A stretch of DNA of 64,000 nucleotides from CAJPQU01 sp052170475. GTDB lineage: Bacteria > Bacillota > Negativicutes > Selenomonadales > Selenomonadaceae. Made by a program: the position numbers and the translations under genes. The DNA lies in assembly GCA_052170475.1 (NCBI GenBank), contig JBQNAL010000010.1:1-64000 (forward strand), read 5' to 3'. Shown here piece by piece: positions 1-8,112 of this stretch (positions are counted from its first letter, which is position 1; every line of letters begins with the position of its first letter). The notes under the pieces are model-generated. The model was given only the letters and a program-made list of their open reading frames with translations, was not told where the DNA came from and ran no database searches.

Positions 1-1088
1 TTTTAGTCGATGGAATTGAAGTGTACGCCGTGAAACATTTGGCGGATTTGGTGGAAGGACTGCGTGAGGAAAGCGCCTCCTTCCCCGTTCTTCCCGCGCC
101 TTCCCTCCAAACACCCGCGTCGGGGGAACGGGAAGATTTCGCCGATGTCCAAGGGCAGTTTATGGCGAAACGCGCCCTTGAGATCGCCGCCGCCGGCGGG
201 CACAACGTCCTCATGGTGGGCGTCCCGGGCGCGGGAAAGACAATGCTCGCCCGCCGCTTGGCCTCGATCTTGCCTGAAATGACACGGCAGGAAGCCTTGG
301 AGGTCACAAAGATTTACAGCATCGCCGGACTTCTCCAAAACCATGCGGGGCTGATCACCACGCGCCCCTTTCGGAGTCCCCATCACACCACCTCCGCCAC
401 CGCGATCATCGGCGGCGGAAGCATCCCCCGTCCGGGGGAAGTGACCCTCGCGCATAACGGCGTTTTGTTTTTGGACGAACTGCCGGAATTTGGCAAAGCC
501 GTCCTCGAAGTCCTGCGCCAGCCGTTAGAGGACGGCCAAGTCACCGTCGCCCGCGTGAACGCCACATTGACCTTCCCCTCCCGCATGATCCTCGTCTGCG
601 CCATGAACCCCTGCCCCTGCGGCTGGAGCGGTGACAAGGAAAAGCCCTGCACCTGCGCCCCCAACGAAATCAAGCGCTACACCCGCAAGATCTCAGGACC
701 GCTCTTAGACCGCATCGACATCCATATCCGCGTGCCCCGCGTGGAGTATAAGGAACTGACGGCCTCCCAGCCCGCAGAATCCTCCGCCGTCATCCGCCAA
801 AGGGTCACGGCGGCGCGCCGTCGGCAAATCGATCGCCTGCAAGATTTCCACGCCGTCTGCAACGCACAGATGAGCCATGCCGTGCTGAAAAAGACCTGCC
901 CCCTGACGCCCGAGGCGCAAAAACTTTTGGAACAGGCCTTTAACCGCATGAACATGTCCGCGCGCTCCTACGACCGCATCATCAAGGTCGCCCGCACCAT
1001 CGCCGATCTGGACAATCAGGAAAAGATTGCCCAAGAGCATGTTGCGGAAGCCATCCAACTGCGAAACGATATGGGGCTGGACATGTAA
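1..1088 (+). CDS. yifB: YifB/ComM family Mg-chelatase-like AAA+ ATPase (5' truncated)
   Basis: The reading frame is open from the window edge (codon at 3), so this is the C-terminal two thirds of a family usually about 500 aa long; the GTG at 21 is only an internal valine. Visible motifs are Walker A GVPGAGKT (bases about 220-243), Walker B VLFLDELPEF (about 460-490), a cysteine cluster NPCPCGW...CTC (about 607-657), and the C-terminal Mg_chelatase_C helices ending at NDMGLDM. In Proteobacteria the homologue ComM is a branch-migration helicase used in natural transformation; in Firmicutes the role is unsettled. The N-terminal Lon-like domain lies outside the window. A strong terminator follows the stop codon. 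The family call is secure. Confidence 0.93.
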   Translation, partial: LVDGIEVYAVKHLADLVEGLREESASFPVLPAPSLQTPASGEREDFADVQGQFMAKRALEIAAAGGHNVLMVGVPGAGKTMLARRLASILPEMTRQEALEVTKIYSIAGLLQNHAGLITTRPFRSPHHTTSATAIIGGGSIPRPGEVTLAHNGVLFLDELPEFGKAVLEVLRQPLEDGQVTVARVNATLTFPSRMILVCAMNPCPCGWSGDKEKPCTCAPNEIKRYTRKISGPLLDRIDIHIRVPRVEYKELTASQPAESSAVIRQRVTAARRRQIDRLQDFHAVCNAQMSHAVLKKTCPLTPEAQKLLEQAFNRMNMSARSYDRIIKVARTIADLDNQEKIAQEHVAEAIQLRNDMGLDM

Positions 1089-1137
1089 CAGAGGACACGG
1101 CATCCATCCGCACCGAAACGGGCGTCATCCCGAAAGA

Positions 1138-1192
1138 AAAATTCCCAAAGCGCATCGCTTGCGACGGCTTTGGGAATTTTTGTTTTGCTTTT
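1138..1192 (+). terminator. Intrinsic terminator after yifB
   Basis: The 11-bp perfect stem ATTCCCAAAGC / GCTTTGGGAAT (1141-1151 with 1167-1177) is followed by a T-rich run (1177-1194). It lies 50 bases after the yifB stop. Confidence 0.85.
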
Positions 1193-1250
1193 TTAGGCTC
1201 TCACGATCATTGATCGTGCTTCAACACTGCCAATCTCGGTGTAAATCGTG

Positions 1251-2027
1251 CTATTTCTGCCGCACGTTGATACCATTCGATACGAGCGGATCGGGGCCGT
1301 ACCGATTAGGACCGCGCGTTCCCGCGAAGAAGAGCGCGTAGCATCCGAGCGCGAAATTCAGAATCGGGATGAAGGTGCCTATACACCACCATGTCGGCCT
1401 GTTCAGATCGTGCAGACGCCGGATCGTCAGCATGAGCGCGAGAACGAACACCACGAAATTGATCAGGTAGCCAAGCAAAGTCCCGGCAGTTCCCCGTAGT
1501 GCGGCGGCGATCATCATGCCGACCACCGCGGCGGCGAAAAGCGCAAGCGAACGAAGGATGTACGGCTTTCGGTTCAGCCGGTTGTCATAGCGCAAAAACA
1601 TCGCGGCGAACCCTTTGTCGGGAACGTAACCGTCATTCGCAGATAACGCGCCGCCATATTGCGGCTGGGCAAATTCAGCCGGCACCTCTCCATGGCGCGA
1701 CTCATGCGACGGCTGGGGAGGATGTGCCGCAGTGGGTCGCGATGGATGAAGATCCGCGAGCCGCTGCGGATAAGTTTGGTTCTGCACACTGCCCGCTTGC
1801 CGCGTAACAATCGGGGGCGGCGGATTTTCCCCTTGCACAGCGGGGGAAACAGCTGCTCCCTGCGCGGCTGGCGTGTTGGAGCCGCCATGATTTGGCACGG
1901 GCATGGGGGCAGACGGTGCGGACGAATACGCCGGATGTTGCGCTTGCACGATCGCCGAGCCGCAGTTCGGGCAGAATTTCGGAGCGCCGACAAGGGCGTT
2001 TCCACAGTTTGAACAGAACTTTGCCAT
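1251..2027 (-). CDS. Zinc-ribbon DUF805 membrane protein
   Basis: A 258-aa protein starting at the ATG at 2027, which has a gaggagg ribosome-binding site 7 bases upstream; the frame stays open upstream but has no good start. The N-terminus is a two-knuckle zinc ribbon (CSNCGNAL...CPNCGSA, residues about 4-25), followed by a proline/alanine-rich linker to about residue 145. The C-terminal half is a DUF805 domain with four hydrophobic segments (for example LFAAAVVGMMIAAALRG and LLGYLINFVVFVLALML) and the RRLHDLNRP signature. DUF805 proteins are inner-membrane proteins of unknown function; the ribbon probably mediates protein contact. It is the last gene of a three-gene minus-strand operon with 2056-2700 and 2722-4749. 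Confidence 0.8.
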   Translation of the reverse strand: MAKFCSNCGNALVGAPKFCPNCGSAIVQAQHPAYSSAPSAPMPVPNHGGSNTPAAQGAAVSPAVQGENPPPPIVTRQAGSVQNQTYPQRLADLHPSRPTAAHPPQPSHESRHGEVPAEFAQPQYGGALSANDGYVPDKGFAAMFLRYDNRLNRKPYILRSLALFAAAVVGMMIAAALRGTAGTLLGYLINFVVFVLALMLTIRRLHDLNRPTWWCIGTFIPILNFALGCYALFFAGTRGPNRYGPDPLVSNGINVRQK

Positions 2028-2055
2028 GTCGTTTTCCTCCTCAAAAGAATCGACC

Positions 2056-2700
2056 TCATTCTTCAAAAGATTTTTCAAAACGTTTTCCATTGACAAATAT
2101 TTTCGCGTTGACGCACTTGGAGACGATATAGTCGCGCACGAAATCAAAGTCCTCCTTCGCCGCGTAAACCTGATTTTTTCCGAGCAGTTCGTTGACCTTG
2201 ATTAGCTCTCGGTCGGGATATACCTCTACACTTTTCACCTTGCTGAACGCAGAATACATACTGCTGCGCGATGCCGCGAGAATCCCCGCGCCCATCGCCG
2301 TATAACTTCCTGCGGCGCCGCCGGCCAGCGCCGCGAGTGCGCCGATCATCTCGGCTTTTTTCACCTGCCGGGGCATTTGGATGTGGTTTACGCCATTTTC
2401 GTCCATCTCGAACAGCACACAGTATTTTCCGCCCATGATCATGGCATAGACGAAATAGCCAAACGCGACAAACAGTGAAAAGCCGAGTGAAAACGCGATA
2501 AATATGCCCGTGAACTCTAAAATATCGTCCGTTACGAAACGATTTTCAAATATGGAAAGCATCGTGACGAATAACCATAGTCCAAAGAGGATGAACCCGA
2601 AGATTTTCATTAGCAAAATCAAAATCGTGGGATTCTTATAAAGGTTCAGTTCGTAAGACCAACGATATACGCCGTCGCGCCCTCTGACGATATGGCTCAT
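2056..2700 (-). CDS. Hypothetical membrane protein
   Basis: A 214-aa protein starting at the ATG at 2700 behind AAAGGAG. I do not recognise the family. It has two clear transmembrane segments near residues 26-50 (ILILLMKIFGFILFGLWLFV) and 60-90, then a cytosolic part with a small glycine/alanine-rich hydrophobic stretch (IGALAALAGGAAGSYTAMGAG) that resembles a weak third segment. The C-terminus (VEVYPDRELIKVNELLGKNQ...) looks like the PH-like YcxB/DUF-type membrane proteins of Firmicutes, but this is a guess. It lies between the lipoprotein gene (22 bases upstream) and the DUF805 gene (28 bases downstream) and is presumably co-transcribed with both. Confidence 0.6.
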   Translation of the reverse strand: MSHIVRGRDGVYRWSYELNLYKNPTILILLMKIFGFILFGLWLFVTMLSIFENRFVTDDILEFTGIFIAFSLGFSLFVAFGYFVYAMIMGGKYCVLFEMDENGVNHIQMPRQVKKAEMIGALAALAGGAAGSYTAMGAGILAASRSSMYSAFSKVKSVEVYPDRELIKVNELLGKNQVYAAKEDFDFVRDYIVSKCVNAKIFVNGKRFEKSFEE

Positions 2701-2721
2701 GGCAGATCTCCTTTCCTCTCG

Positions 2722-4749
2722 TTATTGTTTGTACCCCCTCCACTGTCCAAAGTGGTTTTCAAAAGTCGCAACATAGCTGCCGCCTGACACTTGGAAGGTC
2801 AGCGGTTCTCCGTCTTCGGTGCTGCCCGAACCGGTCTGAGGATCAATCCACGCTGTGGTTGTCACGGGTCCTGACAGTCTTTCATACGTTATCGAGATGC
2901 TGCCGTCCGCTCTCGCCGACACCTCTGCGGTAGCCGTGACGTCCGCCGCAAGGTCGCTCACGCCCTTCATCACATATGTGCCTGCGAGTTTAGCGGGCGC
3001 GTACGGCGCGTTGTTATCCTCTTTTTCCTGACGAGTCCGGCTTTCCTGCTGCTGTGCCGTCTGCACCTCGCCCTGCTCCGTCTGTGCATTTTGCGCTTCC
3101 TCTTGTGCTTTCTGCACATCTTCCAGCATCGCTTGAAAAACTGCCATCATCTTTTCGGTATAATCCTGTATGTCGGAGTACTGTTCTTTTAGATCCGCTA
3201 CCCATCGGGAGAGAACATCGTCGGGAACGGTGTCTATCGGCTTCGGTGGCTGATCGCCCTCCTCTGAAAGTTCCTTTTGTGCTTTCTGCGCCTCTTCCAG
3301 CGCAGCTTGATAAGCTGCCCTTATCTTTTCGTACTCCCTGTCGGAGAGATTTCCTGTCATGTTCATAATCTTGAAATATGCGAAAAGAAGCTGGTCGGAA
3401 ACTTTCTCTATCGGCTGCGGTGGCTGAACGCTGTCCTCTGAAACTTCCTTCGGGATGATGGCGGCATCGCCTTTTTTCGTGGTCGTGATGTCGAACCCCA
3501 TGAGCTTTCCTTCTTGCAGCTCTAAGCCCCGATCCACCATCCACGATGTGGAATCGAGAATCGTGGCGACGCCACCGCCCGCAATTTGGTGCGCGTCAAG
3601 AAATCCCGAAGAGTTGAGACCCACAGCTTCCAAGCTCTCCTGCGTTTTCCTTACGGCCTCCGGACCTTTGAGCGCGAAATTCTGGAACGAGGTAATCATC
3701 GTCCCTAAGCTTGTGACGGCGGAGATCGCGCCTGTCCACCGCTGCACCTTTTCCTTCACGGGATCAACTTCGCCGGTCTGAATTTCAGAGATGCCATTTT
3801 GCCAGCAGAGGACGCAGTCAACGCTTGAAACGATCCCATTTACGCCGGCGAAAGTACCGGCGACGCCGCCCGCCGCTATTGTGGGCAGCGAGAGTGCCGT
3901 AGTGCCGGCAACGAGAGCTACCTGACAGCTGATCTTTACCCCGATCGCCGTTTTCACGCCCGTGTCGTAAAGCTCTGCAGCTCTCTCGCTTCTGATGCCC
4001 GTGTCGATTCCGAAAACTTTAGCGGTGTCAAGAATTTTGACGGCCTCCTGAAACTGCTCGTTCGCGCTCCTGGCGTCGGTTTTAAGCGCCAGCGCCAGAC
4101 CGTGCATCCCTTTCCCCGCAGGATAGCTCTCGTACATTCTTGTGATCTCCTGCGCCCATTCTTTCGTCCCACGTTCATACTGCGTCTTGTCTTCGGCGGC
4201 GTGGGCAACGGAAAAAAGCGAACGTGCGCCGAAGAATGGCTGAGGAACCATGGCGAGCGGCTTGTACCCCAGCTTTTGCTCCTCTTTTTCCAGTGCCTCG
4301 GCCAAGCTGATCGCGAGCGTAGCACTCGCGTCGGCACACTGCCAGAGAGCGGCGGTGTCTTTGAGGAGCTTCGCGTATTCTTTCGGCGTCATGTTGGTTT
4401 CATTCGCGCGGGCAAGTATCTCCGTATAGATGCGTGCGCGGACGTAGTAGCGGACCGCGTCCATCGTGATGCCTTCGGTGACGAGGCGCATGTCGTTCGC
4501 TCTTGGCAGCTTGACCACGATGGCGCCTTCCGGCAGATTTTCATCGCCGCCGTCAAAGATGTCCGCCCAAATCGGAAGGAACAGCGGGCCAAAAAATACT
4601 GACATGCCGAGGCTCATCGCGTCCTCCGCGATTTGGTCGGAGGATGTTTCGTTTTCGGACAGAAATCCACACCCGGCAAGCGGCATCGAAAACATTGCGG
4701 CCGAAAGCCCGGAAGCAATGGATTTTTTGAGGGTTGGATGAAACTTCAT
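2722..4749 (-). CDS. Large lipoprotein of unknown function with a duplicated coiled-coil repeat
   Basis: The ATG at 4749 follows a GAGGAG site. The protein is 675 aa with a lipoprotein signal: charged N-terminus, hydrophobic core and lipobox LAGC with Cys at residue 27. No family is recognised. The middle (about residues 255-330) is hydrophobic and glycine-rich (KISCQVALVAGTTALSLP...). The region about 435-560 contains two tandem copies of a roughly 60-residue unit, each with QPP(Q/K)PI(E/D) followed by a helix and an EEAQKAQKE-type coiled coil. A beta-rich C-terminus follows (residues about 585-675). It heads a three-gene operon with its own consensus promoter at 4818-4846. Location at the outer or inner membrane cannot be decided from sequence. 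Confidence 0.75.
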   Translation of the reverse strand: MKFHPTLKKSIASGLSAAMFSMPLAGCGFLSENETSSDQIAEDAMSLGMSVFFGPLFLPIWADIFDGGDENLPEGAIVVKLPRANDMRLVTEGITMDAVRYYVRARIYTEILARANETNMTPKEYAKLLKDTAALWQCADASATLAISLAEALEKEEQKLGYKPLAMVPQPFFGARSLFSVAHAAEDKTQYERGTKEWAQEITRMYESYPAGKGMHGLALALKTDARSANEQFQEAVKILDTAKVFGIDTGIRSERAAELYDTGVKTAIGVKISCQVALVAGTTALSLPTIAAGGVAGTFAGVNGIVSSVDCVLCWQNGISEIQTGEVDPVKEKVQRWTGAISAVTSLGTMITSFQNFALKGPEAVRKTQESLEAVGLNSSGFLDAHQIAGGGVATILDSTSWMVDRGLELQEGKLMGFDITTTKKGDAAIIPKEVSEDSVQPPQPIEKVSDQLLFAYFKIMNMTGNLSDREYEKIRAAYQAALEEAQKAQKELSEEGDQPPKPIDTVPDDVLSRWVADLKEQYSDIQDYTEKMMAVFQAMLEDVQKAQEEAQNAQTEQGEVQTAQQQESRTRQEKEDNNAPYAPAKLAGTYVMKGVSDLAADVTATAEVSARADGSISITYERLSGPVTTTAWIDPQTGSGSTEDGEPLTFQVSGGSYVATFENHFGQWRGYKQ

Positions 4750-4817
4750 ACATATCACTCCTCATGAAATTTTTCACAAGCCAAAAACGCTTATTTTTGT
4801 CCCACTTCCATACTTCC

Positions 4818-4846
4818 ATATTACATTTCAACAACCTTTTTGTCAA
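4818..4846 (-). promoter_or_regulatory. Sigma-70 type promoter of the lipoprotein operon
   Basis: On the minus strand a perfect -35 TTGACA (4841-4846) and a -10 TAATAT (4818-4823) are separated by 17 bp. They lie 69 bp upstream of the lipoprotein start. Confidence 0.7.
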
Positions 4847-4954
4847 ATATCGTGGAAAAGGATGTTTTTCCTCTGTATATGGCTAAAGATATTTTTATTC
4901 TCTATTTTATATATAGATGCTCTCCTCAGAAAAATCGTTGCCCTGCTGTGAAAA

Positions 4955-4999
4955 GAACAAAAAAATGTTGTGGCTGACATGTTCGTCATACCACAACAT
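4955..4999 (-). terminator. aspS terminator; copy 1 of a repeated hairpin with a conserved loop
   Basis: Perfect 9-bp arms ATGTTGTGG (4965-4973) and CCACAACAT (4991-4999) enclose a 17-base loop that carries its own inner stem, TGAC-N6-GTCA. On the minus strand the hairpin is followed by seven T residues, 49 bases after the aspS stop. The same loop and arms recur at 23055-23099. Confidence 0.75.
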
Positions 5000-5047
5000 G
5001 GATGATAGAATCCTGTTTTAGCCTGTCTGCCCCGGCAAGAGGAGAGG

Positions 5048-6847
5048 TCAGCCCTCTTTTTTCTTCGCGGCGAGGGAGAGGCGGATGGACAGCTCGCGGA
5101 GCTGCTTTTCCTCCACCTCGGACGGCGCCTGCGCCATGGCGTCGGACGCGCTCTGCGTCTTGGGGAAGGCGATGACGTCGCGGATGGAGGTGCGCTTCGC
5201 CATCAGCATGACGAGGCGGTCGAGGCCGAAGGCCAGTCCGCCGTGCGGCGGCGTGCCATACTGGAAGGCGTCCATCATGAAGCCGAATTTCGTCCGCGCG
5301 ACCTCCGGCGTGAGGCCGATGGCTTCCAACACTTGCTCCTGAAGGTCGGGGTTGTAAATGCGAAGGCTGCCGCCGCCGATCTCCACGCCGTTGAGCACCA
5401 TGTCGTAGGCATTGGCCTTGACCCGCCCCGGATCCGTGGCGAGATACGGCACATCTTCATCGCGCGGCGCAGTGAAGGGATGGTGCATCGCCTTCCAGCG
5501 CTGCTCTTCGTCACTATACTCAAACATGGGGAAATCGACCACCCACAAAAAGCACAGTTTGTCGGGATCGATGAGTCCCCTGCGGCGTCCCATTTCGAGG
5601 CGCAGCGCGCCGAGCGCCTGCGCCACGACGAGCGGCTTATCTCCGACGACCAAGAGGAGATCCCCCGTCTTCGCGCCGCAGTCCGCTTTGATCTTCTCAA
5701 ACACTTCGTCGGAATAGAACTTCTTGAAGGGCGACTTGACGCCGTCCTCGGCGTACTGAATCCACGCCATCCCCTTCGCGCCGTAGCCTTGGACGTATTT
5801 CACCAAATCGTCCAATTCCCGACGGGGAATGTTGGCATACCCTTCCACGTTGATGACCTTGACCTGGCCGCCCGCTTGCAGTACCGATTCAAAGACTTTG
5901 AAGGAAGAGCCTTGGACGTGTTTGGAAATGTCCATCAGCTCCATGCCAAAGCGCAGATCCGGCTTGTCGGAGCCAAAGCGCGCCATCGCCTCGTCCCACG
6001 TCATGCGCAGGAAGGGCGTCTCAAGCTCGACGCCGAGGGCTTTGGAAAAAATCTCCCCCATCATGCCTTCCATCATGGTGAGGATGGTTTCCTGATCCGT
6101 AAAGGACATTTCAATGTCGAGCTGCGTAAACTCCGGCTGACGGTCAGCGCGAAGGTCTTCATCCCGGAAGCAGCGGACGATCTGGAAATATTTCTCGAAC
6201 CCCGCCACCATCAAGATCTGCTTGTAGATCTGGGGCGACTGCGGCAGCGCGTAAAACGCCCCGGGGTTTAAGCGGCTGGGCACCAAGAAGTCCCGCGCCC
6301 CTTCCGGCGTACTCTTGCAGAGCATGGGCGTCTCAATCTCCAAAAAGCCCTGCGCGTCGAAATAATCCCGCATGATCTTCGCCACGCGATGGCGCAGCAT
6401 GATATTTTTCTGCATTTCCGGCCGCCGCAGATCGAGGAACCGATATTTCAGCCGCAGCATTTCATCCACGTCCAAATTGTCTTGGATGTAGAAGGGCGGC
6501 GTCTTTGCCTTGTTCAAGATCCGAAGCTCGGCGCAGACAAGTTCAATCTCGCCGGTCTCCATCTTCGGATTGATGGTCTCCTCCGAACGCGCCCGAATGA
6601 GACCACGCACGGCGATGACAAACTCTGAGCGCAGGGACTCCGCCTTGTGAAAGGCTTCCTCTCCCATGGCCGCCGCATCGTAGACGATTTGCACCAAGCC
6701 GGATCGATCCCGCAGATCGACAAAAATTAAACCGCCGTGATCCCGGCGATGGGAGACCCAGCCGCAGACCGTCACTTCCTGTCCGACCTCAGTTTTCCGC
6801 AGTTCCCCCGCGTGATGGGAACGGCGCATTCCTTCCAATGTTTCCAT
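5048..6847 (-). CDS. aspS: Aspartyl-tRNA synthetase
   Basis: A 599-aa class II synthetase of the bacterial type that charges tRNA(Asp). Residues about 20-110 form the OB-fold anticodon-binding domain (VCGWVSHRRDHGGLIFVDLR). Motif 2 is at about 223-244 (IVRCFRDEDLRADRQPEFTQ). The bacterial GAD insertion follows in the middle, and motif 3 (GLAFGLDRLVML) lies near residue 540. Length is normal for the family. The ATG overlaps the hisS stop codon as TAATG, so translation is coupled. It is the last gene of fur-hemZ-hisS-aspS, with the terminator at 4955-4999 downstream. Whether it is discriminating or also charges tRNA(Asn) cannot be settled from the sequence alone. Confidence 0.97.
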   Translation of the reverse strand: METLEGMRRSHHAGELRKTEVGQEVTVCGWVSHRRDHGGLIFVDLRDRSGLVQIVYDAAAMGEEAFHKAESLRSEFVIAVRGLIRARSEETINPKMETGEIELVCAELRILNKAKTPPFYIQDNLDVDEMLRLKYRFLDLRRPEMQKNIMLRHRVAKIMRDYFDAQGFLEIETPMLCKSTPEGARDFLVPSRLNPGAFYALPQSPQIYKQILMVAGFEKYFQIVRCFRDEDLRADRQPEFTQLDIEMSFTDQETILTMMEGMMGEIFSKALGVELETPFLRMTWDEAMARFGSDKPDLRFGMELMDISKHVQGSSFKVFESVLQAGGQVKVINVEGYANIPRRELDDLVKYVQGYGAKGMAWIQYAEDGVKSPFKKFYSDEVFEKIKADCGAKTGDLLLVVGDKPLVVAQALGALRLEMGRRRGLIDPDKLCFLWVVDFPMFEYSDEEQRWKAMHHPFTAPRDEDVPYLATDPGRVKANAYDMVLNGVEIGGGSLRIYNPDLQEQVLEAIGLTPEVARTKFGFMMDAFQYGTPPHGGLAFGLDRLVMLMAKRTSIRDVIAFPKTQSASDAMAQAPSEVEEKQLRELSIRLSLAAKKKEG

Positions 6848-8112
6848 TACTTTTTCACCTCAACGCATAACGTATTGATAAGATCCGGCAGCGGTACACG
6901 CCGTTGCTCACTGGAACCCATATTCCGCAGAACGGCGCAGTTTTCCGCCAATTCCGCATCGCCGAGAATGGCGACAAACCTCGCCCGCGCCTTGTCGGCG
7001 GTGCGCATCTGAGACTTCAAACTGCGTCCAGCATAGTCCATGCCGACGCGCAGCCCCTCATCGCGCAGGGCGATGAGGAGAGGAAACGCCGCTTGCTGCG
7101 CCGCCTCCCCCAAGGCGACAAGAAAGGCGTCCGTCGTCTGTTCTTCCGGCGCACCGAGATTCTGCATGTCCAAGGCCACCATGACGCGCTCTAAGCCTAC
7201 TGCAAATCCAATCCCCGGCGTGGGTGCGCCGCCGATCTCCTCCACGAGGCCGTCGTAGCGGCCGCCCCCCGCGACGGCGCTCTGCGCCCCCAAGGGCGCA
7301 TATTTGATCTCAAAGGCCGTGCGGGTGTAGTAATCTAAGCCCCGAACGAGCCTTGGATCGAGCGTGTAGCGGATCCCCGCCGCCCGCAGATACGCCTGCA
7401 CCTTTAGAAAATGTGCCTGACAATCGTCGCAGAGACAATCCGTGATCTCCGGCGCACCTTTGGACAAAGCCTGACACTTTTCGTTCTTGCAGTCCAAAAG
7501 GCGCATGGGATTGCGCAAGAGCCGCGAGCGGCAGTCCTCGCAGAGATCCGCTGCTTTATCCCGAAAGAACGCTTGCAGCTTCGCTCGATACTGCGCTCGG
7601 CACTGCGCGTCACCCACGGAATTGAGGCTGAGGACGAGATCGGTCAGCCCTAAAGACTCCAAAAACCGCACCGCCAAGATGATGATTTCCGCATCCACCA
7701 AGGGGCTTTGTTCACCTAAGACCTCGACGCCAAACTGATGAAATTCCCGAAAGCGCCCCTTTTGCGGCCGGTCAAAGCGAAACATGGAGCCGATGTAGAA
7801 AAGTTTCCGCACCGGCGCATCCGCATAGAGCTTGTGCTCCAAATACGCCCGCACCGCCGAAGCCGTGTTTTCCGGTCTAAGGGTAAGGCTGCGCCCCCCG
7901 CGGTCGGCAAAGGTGTACATCTCCTTTTCCACGACGTCCGTGGTATCGCCAATGCCCCTCTGAAAAAGCTCCGTATGCTCAAACATGGGGGTACGTATCT
8001 CGGAAAAGCCGTACTGGGCGCAGATCGCCCGAATCTTTTCCTCTACATACCGCCACGTTCCCACCTTCTCCGGCAGTATATCCTTTGTGCCGCGAGGCGC
8101 CTGCGTCAGCAT
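6847..8112 (-). CDS. hisS: Histidyl-tRNA synthetase
   Basis: A 421-aa class II synthetase. The N-terminus MLTQAPRGTKDILP is characteristic. Motif 2 is at about 107-128 (FYIGSMFRFDRPQKGRFREF), the HisRS-specific motif LVRGLDYYTRTAFE is near residue 260, and a C-terminal anticodon-binding domain ends the protein. Four cysteines between about 193 and 230 (CEDCRSRLL...CDDCQ) sit in the insertion domain, as in many Firmicute HisRS. The start overlaps the 3' end of hemZ by 7 bases, and the stop is fused with the aspS start. No T-box leader lies directly upstream, so expression depends on the fur promoter or an internal start. Confidence 0.97.
   Translation of the reverse strand: MLTQAPRGTKDILPEKVGTWRYVEEKIRAICAQYGFSEIRTPMFEHTELFQRGIGDTTDVVEKEMYTFADRGGRSLTLRPENTASAVRAYLEHKLYADAPVRKLFYIGSMFRFDRPQKGRFREFHQFGVEVLGEQSPLVDAEIIILAVRFLESLGLTDLVLSLNSVGDAQCRAQYRAKLQAFFRDKAADLCEDCRSRLLRNPMRLLDCKNEKCQALSKGAPEITDCLCDDCQAHFLKVQAYLRAAGIRYTLDPRLVRGLDYYTRTAFEIKYAPLGAQSAVAGGGRYDGLVEEIGGAPTPGIGFAVGLERVMVALDMQNLGAPEEQTTDAFLVALGEAAQQAAFPLLIALRDEGLRVGMDYAGRSLKSQMRTADKARARFVAILGDAELAENCAVLRNMGSSEQRRVPLPDLINTLCVEVKK

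Noticed and set aside
5243..6271. Long plus-strand open frame (342 codons) opposite aspS
   Set aside because: It is antisense to a certain aspS gene, rich in Arg/His as expected from the complementary frame of G+C-rich DNA, and has no recognisable domain.
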